Shown one piece after another: positions 54,905-63,923 of a stretch of DNA of 64,000 nt. Each line of letters begins with the position of its first letter. Position 1 is the first letter of the stretch. The DNA comes from Novosphingobium sp. JCM 18896. Lineage in GTDB: Bacteria > Pseudomonadota > Alphaproteobacteria > Sphingomonadales > Sphingomonadaceae. Position numbers and translations under genes: made by a program. The stretch is taken from positions 372,001 through 436,000 of the forward strand of contig NZ_JAPCZF010000001.1 in NCBI RefSeq assembly GCF_025938095.1, in the 5' to 3' direction. Below the pieces are notes generated by a model. That model saw nothing but the letters and a program-made list of their open reading frames with translations. It searched no databases and had not been told where the DNA came from.

Positions 54905-55134
54905 TCTTCCCCCTTGATGGGGGAAGTCGAAGCACGACCGTTCTTCCTCCCCCTTGATGGGGGAGGGATACGGAGGCTTGAGAGCGAAGCGAACTAGCCG
55001 AAGTTGGGTAGGGGTGAGGTTCCCTACAGGCGCCGAACTCGCGGCACGCTCACCCCTATCCAGCTGCGACTAGGCAGCAAGCTGCCAAGTCTTCGCATCC
55101 TTTCCCCATCAAGGGGAAAGGAAGGGAGGAAGAC
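54905..55134. repeat. Palindromic intergenic repeat of a second family (about 230 bp)
   Basis: Two tandem hairpins (CCCCCTTGATGGGGG at about 54910 and 54950) open the element. The right end (TTTCCCCATCAAGGGGAAA around 55100) mirrors them. In between, GGTAGGGGTGAGGTTCCC and GCTCACCCCTATCCAGC form an inner inverted pair. The CCCTTGATGGGG/CCCCATCAAGGGG core differs from the ATCCTCCCC family. It lies between the DUF559 gene and nusB. Confidence 0.72.
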
Positions 55135-55135
55135 T

Positions 55136-55591
55136 TTACCGAACCGCCTTTGCCACGGCGTCGAGCACGCCGTTGACGAATTTCGCCTCGCGCGCCTCGA
55201 AGAAGGCGTGGGCGACGTCGACGTATTCGCTGATCGCGGTGCCGGTGGCGACATCGGCGCGGGCGAGCAGTTCGTAGGTACCGGCGCGCAGGATCTGGAG
55301 CAGGGTCTTGTCGAGACGCTCGATCTTCCAGCTCTCGGCCAGCTTGCTCGACAACAGTTCGTCGATCTCGTCGCGGCGGGCGATCGTGCCTTTGACCACG
55401 TCGTCGAAGAACTTCACCTCGGCATCGACGTACTGGCTGTCGTCGACTTCGTCGTCGATCAAGCCGCCGAGGCGGTGGCGGTGGAACTCGTCGAGCAGCG
55501 GCGCGAGGAGGGTCCCCTCCATGTCGTGCTGGTAGAGCGCCTGAACGGCGGCGAGGCGCGCAGCGGCGCGGGCACGCGAGCGGCCGCTCAC
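55136..55591 (-). CDS. nusB: Transcription antitermination factor NusB
   Basis: A 151-residue all-helical protein: SRARAAARLAAVQALYQHDM near the start, a VKGTIARRDEIDELLSSKL middle, and LDKTLLQILRAGTYELL…ATGTAISEYVDVAHAFFEAREAKFVNGVLDAVAK at the end. It binds boxA RNA with NusE in rRNA antitermination. It overlaps the hisD stop by four bases and ends 2 bp from a repeat. Confidence 0.97.
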   Translation of the reverse strand: MSGRSRARAAARLAAVQALYQHDMEGTLLAPLLDEFHRHRLGGLIDDEVDDSQYVDAEVKFFDDVVKGTIARRDEIDELLSSKLAESWKIERLDKTLLQILRAGTYELLARADVATGTAISEYVDVAHAFFEAREAKFVNGVLDAVAKAVR

Positions 55592-56895
55592 TGGCCCGAC
55601 TCCAGCTGTTCGAGCCGCACGGCGACCGAGCGCGCGTGGGCGGGCAGGCCTTCGGCTTCGGCCAGGGCGACGGCGGCGGGGCCGATCGCGTTGAGAGCGC
55701 TCGCGTCGAGCTGGATGAACGAAGTGCGTTTCATGAAATCGAGTACCGATAGGCCGGAGGCGAAGCGCGCGCGGCGGCCGGTGGGAAGGACGTGGTTGGG
55801 ACCGGCGACATAGTCGCCGACCGCCTCGGGGGTCATACGGCCGAGGAAGATCGAACCAGCGTGGCGGATCGCGTCGGCCAGCACCTGCGGCTCGTCGGTC
55901 GCGATCTCGACGTGCTCGGCGGCGAGCGCGTTGGCGAGGGCGGGGGCCTCGTCGAGGCTGGCGACCTCGATGATTACGCCATGCGTGTTCCAGCTTTCGC
56001 TGGCGACGCGCGCGGTCTGGAGCATGGCCAGCTCGACGCCGACCCTATCGGCGACGGTATCGGCGAACAGCGGATCGTCGGTGATCAGGATCGACTGCGC
56101 GGCGGGATCGTGTTCGGCCTGGCTCAGCAGGTCGGCGGCGATCCAGTCGGGATCGTTCTTGCCGTCGGCAATGACCAGGATCTCGCTGGGCCCGGCGACC
56201 ATGTCGATGCCGACGACGCCGTAGAGCTGGCGCTTGGCCTCGGCCACCCAGGCGTTGCCGGGGCCGGTGACGACGTCGACGGGGCGGATGCGCTTGGTGC
56301 CATAGGCCAGCGCGCCGACGGCCTGGGCGCCGCCGATCCGCCAGATCTCGTCGACCCCGGCGATGTGCGCGGCGGCGAGGACTAGCGGATTGACCTTGCC
56401 CTTGGGGGTCGGGGTGACGACGACGAGCCGTTCGACCCCCGCGACCTTGGCGGGAATGGCGTTCATCAGCAGCGACGAGGGATAGGCGGCGCGGCCGCCC
56501 GGGACGTAGAGCCCGGCGGCATCGACCCCGCGCCACTTGGCGCCGAGGCGTACACCGGCCTCGTCGGTATAGTCGCGGTCCTGCGGCAGCTGCGCCTCGT
56601 GATAGGCACGGATGCGCTGCGCCGCGAGCTCGAGCGCGGCGCGCAGTTCAGGGTTGAGATTGTCGTAGGCGTCGCGGCACTCGGCCAGTTCGATCCGCCA
56701 GTTGGCATCGTCGGCCAGCGAATGGCCGTCGAAGCGCTGGGTCAGTTCGGCCAGGGCCACGTCACCGCGATTGCGCACGTCCTCGAGGATCAGCGCGACG
56801 TCGCGCGCGACGTCGTCGTCGCTCTCGCGGCGGTCGCGGACGAGGCGCTGGAACGCCTTGTCGAAGCCCGGATCGCGGGTGTTGAGCCGGAGCAT
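55588..56895 (-). CDS. hisD: Histidinol dehydrogenase
   Basis: A 435-residue enzyme catalysing the last two oxidations of histidine synthesis (histidinol to histidine, NAD, zinc). Recognisable parts include YVPGGRAAYPSSLLMNAIPAKVAGV, GGAQAVGALAYGT, VTGPGNAWVAEAKRQLYG, DMVAGPSEILVIAD, AEHDPAAQSILIT and GPNHVLPTGRRARF, which hold the zinc-binding Gln/His and catalytic Glu/His residues. Start and hisG stop overlap by one base (TGATG). Confidence 0.97.
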   Translation of the reverse strand: MLRLNTRDPGFDKAFQRLVRDRRESDDDVARDVALILEDVRNRGDVALAELTQRFDGHSLADDANWRIELAECRDAYDNLNPELRAALELAAQRIRAYHEAQLPQDRDYTDEAGVRLGAKWRGVDAAGLYVPGGRAAYPSSLLMNAIPAKVAGVERLVVVTPTPKGKVNPLVLAAAHIAGVDEIWRIGGAQAVGALAYGTKRIRPVDVVTGPGNAWVAEAKRQLYGVVGIDMVAGPSEILVIADGKNDPDWIAADLLSQAEHDPAAQSILITDDPLFADTVADRVGVELAMLQTARVASESWNTHGVIIEVASLDEAPALANALAAEHVEIATDEPQVLADAIRHAGSIFLGRMTPEAVGDYVAGPNHVLPTGRRARFASGLSVLDFMKRTSFIQLDASALNAIGPAAVALAEAEGLPAHARSVAVRLEQLESGQ

Positions 56896-57590
56896 CAGGC
56901 GGCTGCTCCCTCAGGGGCTTTCTGCTCGGCGACGAGCGCGCGGAAGCGTTCGACCAGCGCGCCGACCCGCTCGTCGGTCTTGAGCGCGGCGCGGTTGACG
57001 ATCAGGCGGGCCGAGATCTGCAGGATCACCGAAGTCTCGGCGAGGCCGTTGTCCTTGAGCGTCCGGCCGGTCTCGACCAGGTCGACGATGCGGCTGGCGA
57101 GCCCGAGCCCGGGGGCGAGCTCCATCGCGCCGTTGAGCTTCACGACCTCGGCCTGGATGCCCAGCTTCTCGAAATGCTTGCGCGTGAGGTTCGGATACTT
57201 GCTGGCGACGCGCAGGTGGCTCGCGGCAGGGCCGTCGGTTTTCCGGTCGGTCGGTTCGGCGACCGAGAGACGACAGTGGCCGAAGTCGAGATCGACCGGC
57301 GCATAGAGATCCGAATAGGCGAATTCCTCGACCACGTCGGAGCCGACGATGCCGATCTGCGCAGCGCCATGCGCGACGAAGGTCGCGACGTCGAAAGCGC
57401 GCACGCGGATCAGGCGCATGTCGCCGAACTCGTCGCCCTCGCAGGCGAAGGACAGCGCACGCGACTTCTTGTCGTGGAACTCGGCTTCGGGCACCACACC
57501 GGCATGGGCCATCAGGGGCAGCGCCTCGTCGAGGATGCGACCCTTGGGCACGGCGAATGTGAGCGGCCTGAGATTCACGGGCTTTTGCAT
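56895..57590 (-). CDS. hisG: ATP phosphoribosyltransferase, short form
   Basis: A 231-residue short-form HisG, which starts histidine synthesis from ATP and PRPP. It has [81 protein letters not shown] and an end at about 231 residues. It lacks the C-terminal ACT-like regulatory domain, so it should need a HisZ partner, not seen here. ATG at 57590 fits the family start; the frame extends beyond it. It is the first gene of hisG-hisD-nusB. Confidence 0.96.
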   Translation of the reverse strand: MQKPVNLRPLTFAVPKGRILDEALPLMAHAGVVPEAEFHDKKSRALSFACEGDEFGDMRLIRVRAFDVATFVAHGAAQIGIVGSDVVEEFAYSDLYAPVDLDFGHCRLSVAEPTDRKTDGPAASHLRVASKYPNLTRKHFEKLGIQAEVVKLNGAMELAPGLGLASRIVDLVETGRTLKDNGLAETSVILQISARLIVNRAALKTDERVGALVERFRALVAEQKAPEGAAA

Positions 57591-57627
57591 CGGCCGCGCA
57601 TAGGCGGCGGCAGGCGAAAGGGCAACC

Positions 57628-58701
57628 GTGGAGCAGGATCCGATCAGCGTCAGCGTGGCACAGGCCTTTGCCAATCAGGTCGCCTATTGCCGCGCCAATG
57701 CGGCGACGGTGACCGCGCGCGTGGTCGCGGCGATTGCCGCGCAGCTCGACGATCCGAACCCAGGGCGTTTCGTCCGCACGATCCGCGACTGGCCGGGCCC
57801 ACCCTTGGCCGACGCCGTGCCGTTGCGGGCGACGGGCGGAATCCACGCCCTGCACCAGAGCGGTCGGGCGCCGGAACTGGCCGCGATCTATGCAGACGAG
57901 CCGGCAGACGACGTCGCGATTGTCGCAGCGGCGACGCGAGCCCACGAGGACTTCCTGATGCCCTGGCTCGACGGGCCGCCGCAGACCAACGAGGCCGGGC
58001 GCTCCTGGGGTTTCGTCGCGGCGATGCTGTGGCTGGCGGGGCAGGGGCTGCCGCCGCGCTTCGCCTGCCTGGAAATCGGCTCGAGCGCGGGGATCAACCT
58101 GATGCTGGATCGCTATGCCTATGATCTCGGCGGAGTCTCGGTCGGGCCCGAGCAGGATGCGGTCCTGCATTTCGCGCCCGAATGGCACGGGCCGCCGCCG
58201 CCCGACCGGGCGATCACGGTGGTCTCGCTTAAGGGCTGCGACGTGGCGCCGATCGATCTGACCGATCCGGCCCAGGCTGCGCGGCTGCGCGCCTATGTCT
58301 GGCCCGAACACGCGGTTCGCTTCGAGCGGCTCGACGCGGCGATTGCGGCGGCAAAGGTGAAAAGGCCCGATCTTGTCCGCATGAACGCCGCGGACTTCGT
58401 CGAGCAGCAGCTGGCGCAGCCGCAGGACGAGGGCACGACGCGCGTGCTGATGCATTCGATCGTCTGGCAATATGTCCCGGCCGACCAGCAGGCGCGGATC
58501 ACCGCGGCGATGGCAGCCCACGGCGCCAAGGCCACGCGCGAACGTCCGCTGGCCTGGATCATGCTCGAGGCCGATCGCACCCTGCTCCAGCACGGGCTGC
58601 GCGTGCGCTACTGGCCGGGCGGGGAGGAGGCCGTGCTGCTCGCCGGTGCCCATGCGCATGGGGCAAGCGTGGAGTGGAAGATCCAAAATCCTCCCCTGTA
58701 A
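57628..58701 (+). CDS. DUF2332 family protein
   Basis: A 357-residue cytoplasmic protein of DUF2332. The N-terminal part has [21 protein letters not shown] and [20 protein letters not shown] Rossmann-like centre has [20 protein letters not shown], resembling an SAM-methyltransferase motif I, then [35 protein letters not shown]. Function is unknown. The start is the GTG at 57628, divergent from hisG. The last codons and the stop (58699-58701) lie inside a palindromic repeat, so the C-terminus is repeat-encoded. Confidence 0.86.
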   Translation: MEQDPISVSVAQAFANQVAYCRANAATVTARVVAAIAAQLDDPNPGRFVRTIRDWPGPPLADAVPLRATGGIHALHQSGRAPELAAIYADEPADDVAIVAAATRAHEDFLMPWLDGPPQTNEAGRSWGFVAAMLWLAGQGLPPRFACLEIGSSAGINLMLDRYAYDLGGVSVGPEQDAVLHFAPEWHGPPPPDRAITVVSLKGCDVAPIDLTDPAQAARLRAYVWPEHAVRFERLDAAIAAAKVKRPDLVRMNAADFVEQQLAQPQDEGTTRVLMHSIVWQYVPADQQARITAAMAAHGAKATRERPLAWIMLEADRTLLQHGLRVRYWPGGEEAVLLAGAHAHGASVEWKIQNPPL

Positions 58702-58814
58702 GGGGAGGGGGACCGCCGCCGTAGGCGGTGGTGGAGGGGTGTCGCCCTCTCCGTGATGGGGACACCCCTCCGTCACGCGCTACGCGCGCGCCACCTCCCC
58801 TTGCAGGGGAGGAT
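58688..58814. repeat. Palindromic intergenic repeat, copy 2 (about 127 bp)
   Basis: Left arm ATCCTCCCC…GGGGAGGGGGACCGCCGCC-gta-GGCGGTGGTGGAGGGGT and right arm ACCCCTCC…CGCGCCACCTCCCC…GGGGAGGAT form an inverted repeat of the same family as 47214-47347. It fills the whole gap between two convergent genes and overlaps the 3' end of the DUF2332 gene. It probably forms a bidirectional terminator-like structure. Confidence 0.82.
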
Positions 58815-58815
58815 C

Positions 58816-60108
58816 TTAGCTGCGCGGCCGTCCCATCCCCGCCAGCCGCCAGTCGGTATAGCGCCGCAGCATCCGGCCCAGCCACCAGCCGCGGCGTTCC
58901 ATGCGTTCGATCCAGCCGCCGTGGTACGAGCCCCATTCCCACAGCGCGACAAAGGCGAAGGTCAGGGTCGACCCGGCGTAGAGCAACAAGGTCGGCGGGT
59001 GCGCCAGCCAGCCCCAGAGCACCAGCGCGGCGGTCAATAGCAGGCCCGCGGTGTGCGAGGGCGGGAACCAGTTGTGGCCGCTGCTGATCCGCTTGAACTT
59101 CATCGTTCCGCCGAGGAACAGGCCCATGCCGCCGGCCGTGACCAGCAGGAAATCCGCGTGCACGGGCTCGAGCGGATGCGCGAGGGTCAGTTCGTCGGCG
59201 ACCGCGATCAGGATGATCCCCGCGACGATCGGTACGTGCCAGAAGGTGAAGGCGTCGCGGCCGACCACACCGGGGTGTTCGTGATGTTCGATATGCTCGG
59301 CGCCGCGCTTGGCGCCGACGTCGAAATAGACCCACCACATCGCGAAGGAGCCGAGGAAGGCGGTGAGGAAGGCCAGGATCGTTGGCAGGCTGGGTTCGAG
59401 CTTGCCGAAGGTCGCGCCGGTGATCAGCACGCCTTCGCCGAGCGCGATGATGATGAACAGCGCGCAGCGCTCGGCCATGTGGCCGCCGGCGATCTCCCAG
59501 TCGTCGGGGGTCGAGCGGCCGAGCCCCGGGACCCAGTAGAACACGACCGGCCCCAGCGATTCGATCGCCAAAGCCGCCATCCACCAGGCCACGCGCTCGC
59601 CGGGATCGGCGAGGCCGCCGAGGATCCACAGCGGCGACGAGGCGACGAACCACAGCGTGATCCGCACGAGGCCCCAGTTGTCGTCGCGCGTCCATTCGCC
59701 GCAGACCCACGAGACGTAGAGCGAGCGGCCGATCTGCAGCGCGCTATAGGCGACCGCGAAGGTCAGTCCGGCGCCGGCGAAGGCGTGCGGGATCGAGCTC
59801 GACAGGACCAGGCTGACGACCATGGCCAGGCCCAGGACCAGCCGGTTGCCGCCGTGGTCGGGGTCGATCCAGTTGGTCGCCCAGGTCGTGTAGATCCAGG
59901 CCCACCACACCGCGAGGAACAGGATCGCGGTCTGCAGCGCGCCCAGCCAGTTCAAATGCTCGAGCAGGCCGTGCGAGAGCTGGGTGATCGCGAAGACGAA
60001 GACGAGGTCGAAGAACAGCTCGATATAGCCAACCGCGGCATGGTGGCCGTGGACCTGGCGGATCAGCGAACTGCCCGACCGCGGCTTGATCTCCGGGTCG
60101 TCGCTCAC
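58816..60108 (-). CDS. Low temperature requirement protein A (LtrA) family membrane protein
   Basis: A 430-residue integral-membrane protein with about 12 TM helices and the LtrA signature: YIELFFDLVFVFAITQLSH near the N-terminus, WWAWIYTTWATNWIDPD, HMAERCALFIIIALGEGVLITG and MWWVYFDVGA. Family function is poorly known. GTG at 60108 overlaps the pirin stop (GTGA), and upstream in-frame codons lie within the pirin gene. It ends next to a palindromic repeat. Confidence 0.9.
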   Translation of the reverse strand: MSDDPEIKPRSGSSLIRQVHGHHAAVGYIELFFDLVFVFAITQLSHGLLEHLNWLGALQTAILFLAVWWAWIYTTWATNWIDPDHGGNRLVLGLAMVVSLVLSSSIPHAFAGAGLTFAVAYSALQIGRSLYVSWVCGEWTRDDNWGLVRITLWFVASSPLWILGGLADPGERVAWWMAALAIESLGPVVFYWVPGLGRSTPDDWEIAGGHMAERCALFIIIALGEGVLITGATFGKLEPSLPTILAFLTAFLGSFAMWWVYFDVGAKRGAEHIEHHEHPGVVGRDAFTFWHVPIVAGIILIAVADELTLAHPLEPVHADFLLVTAGGMGLFLGGTMKFKRISSGHNWFPPSHTAGLLLTAALVLWGWLAHPPTLLLYAGSTLTFAFVALWEWGSYHGGWIERMERRGWWLGRMLRRYTDWRLAGMGRPRS

Positions 60109-61010
60109 GGATAGGAGACGATCTTGGGGCGTCCCTCGGGCAGCGGGATGAATTCGGCCTCGTCGTCGGGCACCTTGGGGAAATTGCCCGCACGCCATTC
60201 GAGCGCGGCGTGCTCGATCCGCTCCTTCGACGAGGACACGAAGTTCCACCAGATGTGGCGCGGGCTGGCGAAATGCTCGCCGCCGAGCAGCATGACACGG
60301 CCGCCGCCCGCCGAGGTCAGCTTGAGCGACTGGCCGGGCGCGAGCACGGTCAGTTCGTAAAGCCCGAGCGGCACGCCGTCGATCGCCGCCTCGCCGCCGA
60401 CCAGCATGACCGCGCGTTCGTCGGCCTCGGGGTCGATCGGGATCGCCGAACCGGCGTCGAGCAGGATCTCGGCATAGATCGTCTCGGCATATTGCGTGGT
60501 CGGTGCGGTCTCGCCCCAGAGCGTGCCCATGATCACGCGTGCTCGCGCGCCGTGGCCCTCGATCAGCGGCAGGCCGGTGCGGCTCTCGAAGGCGGGGGCG
60601 ATCTCCTCCTTGCCGTCGGGCAGGGCGAGCCAGGTCTGCATGCCGTAGAGCGAGGGGCCATCTGCGCGCTCGGTCAAAGGGCTGCGCTCCGAATGGACGA
60701 TGCCCGTGCCCGCGGTCATCAGGTTGACCTGGCCGGGGCGGATCGTCGCGAAAGTGCCCAGGCTGTCGCGATGGTCGATCGCGCCTTCGAACAGCCAGGT
60801 CACCGTCGCGAGGTTGATGTGCGGGTGCGGGCGCACGTCCATCGCCTTGCCGGGATCGAGCTTGGCCGGGCCGAACTCGTCGACGAAGATGAAGGGGCCG
60901 ACCATCTTGAGCCGCGGCGAGGGGATCGCGCGGCGCACGGTGAAGGCGCCGAGATCGTGCGCGATCGGGGTGACGGTCTGGAGGATGGGGCCGGATGCGG
61001 ATTCGGTCAT
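60105..61010 (-). CDS. Pirin family protein
   Basis: A 301-residue bicupin. The N-terminal cupin carries the metal site: PHPHINLATVTWLFEGAIDHRDSLGTFATIRPGQVNLMTAGTGIVHSE, with His-His-Glu type ligands. The C-terminal cupin has WNFVSSSKERIE. Pirins can be quercetinases or redox-linked regulators; the function here is unknown. Its ATG overlaps the NUDIX stop and its stop overlaps the LtrA start, in a four-gene run bolA-NUDIX-pirin-ltrA. Confidence 0.94.
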   Translation of the reverse strand: MTESASGPILQTVTPIAHDLGAFTVRRAIPSPRLKMVGPFIFVDEFGPAKLDPGKAMDVRPHPHINLATVTWLFEGAIDHRDSLGTFATIRPGQVNLMTAGTGIVHSERSPLTERADGPSLYGMQTWLALPDGKEEIAPAFESRTGLPLIEGHGARARVIMGTLWGETAPTTQYAETIYAEILLDAGSAIPIDPEADERAVMLVGGEAAIDGVPLGLYELTVLAPGQSLKLTSAGGGRVMLLGGEHFASPRHIWWNFVSSSKERIEHAALEWRAGNFPKVPDDEAEFIPLPEGRPKIVSYP

Positions 61011-61477
61011 GCGAGAGTTCCTTCGCGCTGCGCGCGGGCGCGCCGGATCAGGTTGACGATGTTCTGCGGAAAGATCGGCTCGTGCCAGTCGGCCACCTCT
61101 TCGGGGGTGAACCAGCGGTGCCCCTGCATGATCGACTGTTCGAGCTCGGTATGCCCGCTGACGTTGATTTCGGTGCGATCGGTGACCGCCCAGAAGAAGT
61201 GCTCGAGCGATCGGATCGGCTCGCGCTGCAGGGTCTCGAACTCGTCCTCACGGACATAGTCCATCGCCACCGGTTCGGCCTCGAACCCGGTTTCCTCGAA
61301 CAGTTCGCGCCGTGCGGCGGCGGGAAAGTCCTCGCCCGGGTCGCATTCGCCGCCGGGCGCGGTCCAGAACGGCTTCGACCAGCTGGGGGTATAGCGGAAC
61401 AGCAGCAGTCGTCCGTCCGCGCCGAACAGCAGCACGCGCGCGGCGCGGCGGATCCGGCGCTGGACGGGAGCGTTCAT
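61007..61477 (-). CDS. NUDIX hydrolase
   Basis: A 156-residue NUDIX protein. The Nudix box (G-x5-E-x7-REUxEExGU) is seen as GGECDPGEDFPAAARRELFEETGF, after a strand reading RAARVLLFGADGRLLLFRYT. It hydrolyses a nucleoside diphosphate linked to another moiety; the substrate cannot be assigned. Both ends overlap neighbours by four bases (bolA upstream, pirin downstream). Confidence 0.94.
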   Translation of the reverse strand: MNAPVQRRIRRAARVLLFGADGRLLLFRYTPSWSKPFWTAPGGECDPGEDFPAAARRELFEETGFEAEPVAMDYVREDEFETLQREPIRSLEHFFWAVTDRTEINVSGHTELEQSIMQGHRWFTPEEVADWHEPIFPQNIVNLIRRARAQREGTLA

Positions 61478-61746
61478 TCCCCGGGGGCCTTAGCCTTGAT
61501 TGCGAGCGCGTGGACGCGGTCGCCCGGGATGTCGCCGAGCGCGCGGTTGACCATGCGCTGGCGTTCGAGCCGCGAGACCCCGGCGAAGGCCGTGCTCTCG
61601 ATCTCGACGGTGAAGTGCGATTCGCCGCTGCCGTCGTGGCCGGCATGGCCGCGGTGCTTGTCGCTGTCGTTGATCACGTCGAGCCGCGTCGGGGTGAAGG
61701 CCGCCTGGAGGAGTTGGCCGATTTCTTGTGCGAGTGGTCCAGTCAT
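61474..61746 (-). CDS. bolA: BolA family protein
   Basis: A 90-residue protein with the BolA fold: LLQAAFTPTRLDVINDSDKHRGHAGHDGSGESHFTVEIES…RLERQRMVNRALGD…VHALAIKA, including the conserved His of HFTVEI and the loop His residues. BolA proteins bind monothiol glutaredoxins and iron-sulfur clusters, and in E. coli affect morphology. ATG at 61746 fits the family start. It is the first gene of the four-gene run and divergent from the J-domain gene (39 bp gap). Confidence 0.95.
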   Translation of the reverse strand: MTGPLAQEIGQLLQAAFTPTRLDVINDSDKHRGHAGHDGSGESHFTVEIESTAFAGVSRLERQRMVNRALGDIPGDRVHALAIKAKAPGE

Positions 61747-61785
61747 GCCTTCACTTCTAGCCGATCTGTTGCCATCTGCCACCCG

Positions 61786-62376
61786 GTGAGACACGACAGA
61801 TTCCACGGCCGACACCAGACCCCGGGACGAACCTGCCAGGCGCCGAATTGCGATGAGGCGGGCGAATTCCGTGCGCCCGGCGCGCGTGCCTCGGGTTTCG
61901 ACGGGCCGGGCGACTACCGCTGGTTCTGCCTCGATCACGTCCGCGCGTTCAATTCGGGCTACGATTTCTTCGCGGGCATGAGCGCCGAGGAGATCCTCGA
62001 GGCGCAGTCGCCGCTCCACGGCTGGGAGCGCGAAACGCGCGCCTTCCGACCCAACGGCAACATCGACCAGGCGCCGCGCTGGGCCGATTTCGCCGATCCG
62101 CTCGACGCGATCAGCGGCCGCGCGCGGGCGCACATGCGCGCGCGACAGCCGGCGCAGCGCCAGGACGGCATCGTGCTCTCGCCCGACCAGCGCCGCGCGC
62201 TCGACGTTCTCGGCCTGCCGATCGACGCCGATCGCCGCGCGCTGCGCAGCCGCTATTCGGAACTCGTGCGCAAGTACCACCCCGACCGCAACGGCGGCGA
62301 CCGCGGCTACGAGACGCGGCTGCAGGAAGTGGTCGAGGCCTATCAGCTGCTGCGCAAGGCCGCGGCTTTCGCCTGA
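61786..62376 (+). CDS. J-domain (DnaJ-like) protein
   Basis: A 196-residue protein. The N-terminal part contains CQAPNCDEAGEFRAP…YRWFCLDHVRAFNSGYDFFAG, a Cys/His pattern common to the DnaJ-like proteins of Alphaproteobacteria. The C-terminal J-domain has RALDVLGLPIDADRRALRSRYSELVRKYHPDRNGGD with the HPD motif intact. It stimulates a DnaK-type ATPase. The start is taken as GTG 61786; the frame is open further upstream, into the antisense of bolA. Confidence 0.85.
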   Translation: MRHDRFHGRHQTPGRTCQAPNCDEAGEFRAPGARASGFDGPGDYRWFCLDHVRAFNSGYDFFAGMSAEEILEAQSPLHGWERETRAFRPNGNIDQAPRWADFADPLDAISGRARAHMRARQPAQRQDGIVLSPDQRRALDVLGLPIDADRRALRSRYSELVRKYHPDRNGGDRGYETRLQEVVEAYQLLRKAAAFA

Positions 62377-62457
62377 TCCTCCCCGAAACGGGGATGACCA
62401 CGCTTCCTTCACGTTTTTCCGCCAGGGTGCCGCGCTCACGTGCTAGCGAGTTAGCCC

Positions 62458-63915
62458 ATGCCTGCGGTTTCCCGATCGTTCCTCGTCCTGAGCCTTGCTG
62501 GCCTGGCCGGCGCCGGCGTCGCAGCAGCGGCCGCCTCGGCCGTGCACGACGAAGCGGCACCCAAGATCGTTGCCGAACCGGTCGCGGCGATTGATGCTCC
62601 GGCGCCGGTGTCGTCTTCATCGAGCCAATCGACCCCAACGGGTGACGGCTTCTACCCGTCCTACATGCCGATGAACGGCCTCCACCGCCCGGCGACCACG
62701 CTGTTCGTCAAGTGCGACGCCTCGCGTGCGGCGGGCAAGGAAGTCTACCAAGGCCGCGATGGCGATTCACTCTACGGCCGCGCCGAGGGCGGCTTCGAAT
62801 TCGTCTACGAGGCGCTGGACGGCGCCGGGAAACCCTGCGTCTATCCCTTTGCGCCGTGGATGCCGGACATCGTCGGTTCGCTCCAGGGCACGCAATATAT
62901 CCTGCGTTCGTCGATCCCCGGCCGCCGCGTGACCTTCCGCTCGGGCGACGACTGGGCGAAGGTCAATCTGCGCCTGTTCCAGGTCGGCGCGCAGCGCGTA
63001 CATTTCGAGATGCGCGACATCGAACTCGATTTTCCCGCCGCCAACCAGCCGATGGGTGCGCTCCATCTCGAAGTCGTCGACACCGCACGGCCGGGCCTGT
63101 TCACCGCCGTGGTGCGCCGCTCGAAGATCTTCGGCGGCAAGAACGCGATCTTCGTCCCCAGCGGCGAGATCATGCTCTATGTTGAGGACAGCGAGATCGC
63201 GGGCAACGTCGGCACCAATGCCGACCAGGAGCACGCCACCTACATCAACGGCACGCTCGTCTCGCACTTCCGCCACTCGATCTGGCGCGGGCAGCGCGCG
63301 TGGGAGAACAGCGCCAGCGGCCACCAGATCAAGGACAAGGCCTACCTGCGGATCTACGAGGACGTCACGGTCGCGAACACGCCCAACGGCGCGCCGCCTT
63401 CGGCCATGCCGCTCGTCGACATCTCGGCCTTCGGTTTTACTTGGGCCAATGGCTTGCACATCAAGCGCCAGCTCTCGGCGCAGGAGCCGCGCGAGGGCCT
63501 GGTCGATCTGCGCACCGAGATCGCCTATGGCCCGCCCGACCACTATCCGTGGAACCTGCTGGTCAGCCCCGACTGGCGGATGCCCGCGGCGCCGCTGACC
63601 GCGCTCGACAAGGTCTATGTCTCGGCCTTCTTCAACACCACGGTCGAGAGTTTTCGGTCCGAGCCTTTCGTCTTCGCCTTGCGCTCGCAGGGCAATGCCC
63701 TGGCGGCAGATGGCATCGAGATGCTGGGCGGCGATCAGACCACGCGCGCGCAGCAGCGCATCGTCTCGCTGGCCTTCGACACCGAGGGACGGATGCAGAA
63801 GGTCTATGCGCCCGGCGGCTGGACCTACGTCAATCCGCAACTTCCGCCCGAGAGCGAATGGGTGACCGATCGTGACAAGTTCATCCGCCATGCGCTGGGG
63901 CTGATCGGGCGGTAA
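62458..63915 (+). CDS. Secreted protein with right-handed beta-helix character, unknown
   Basis: A 485-residue exported protein. A signal-like hydrophobic N-terminus (SFLVLSLAGLAGAGVAAAAASA) and a Ser/Pro-rich linker (to about residue 62) precede the body. This has repeated short beta strands (GRRVTFRSGDDWAKVNLRLFQVGAQRVHFEMRDIELDF…GALHLEVVD…IMLYVEDSEIAGNVG…) that look like coils of a parallel beta-helix, as in pectate-lyase-like folds. No catalytic motif is recognised. It lies 81 bp after the J-domain gene and is followed by a palindromic repeat. Confidence 0.72.
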   Translation: MPAVSRSFLVLSLAGLAGAGVAAAAASAVHDEAAPKIVAEPVAAIDAPAPVSSSSSQSTPTGDGFYPSYMPMNGLHRPATTLFVKCDASRAAGKEVYQGRDGDSLYGRAEGGFEFVYEALDGAGKPCVYPFAPWMPDIVGSLQGTQYILRSSIPGRRVTFRSGDDWAKVNLRLFQVGAQRVHFEMRDIELDFPAANQPMGALHLEVVDTARPGLFTAVVRRSKIFGGKNAIFVPSGEIMLYVEDSEIAGNVGTNADQEHATYINGTLVSHFRHSIWRGQRAWENSASGHQIKDKAYLRIYEDVTVANTPNGAPPSAMPLVDISAFGFTWANGLHIKRQLSAQEPREGLVDLRTEIAYGPPDHYPWNLLVSPDWRMPAAPLTALDKVYVSAFFNTTVESFRSEPFVFALRSQGNALAADGIEMLGGDQTTRAQQRIVSLAFDTEGRMQKVYAPGGWTYVNPQLPPESEWVTDRDKFIRHALGLIGR

Positions 63916-63923
63916 TGTTCAAA

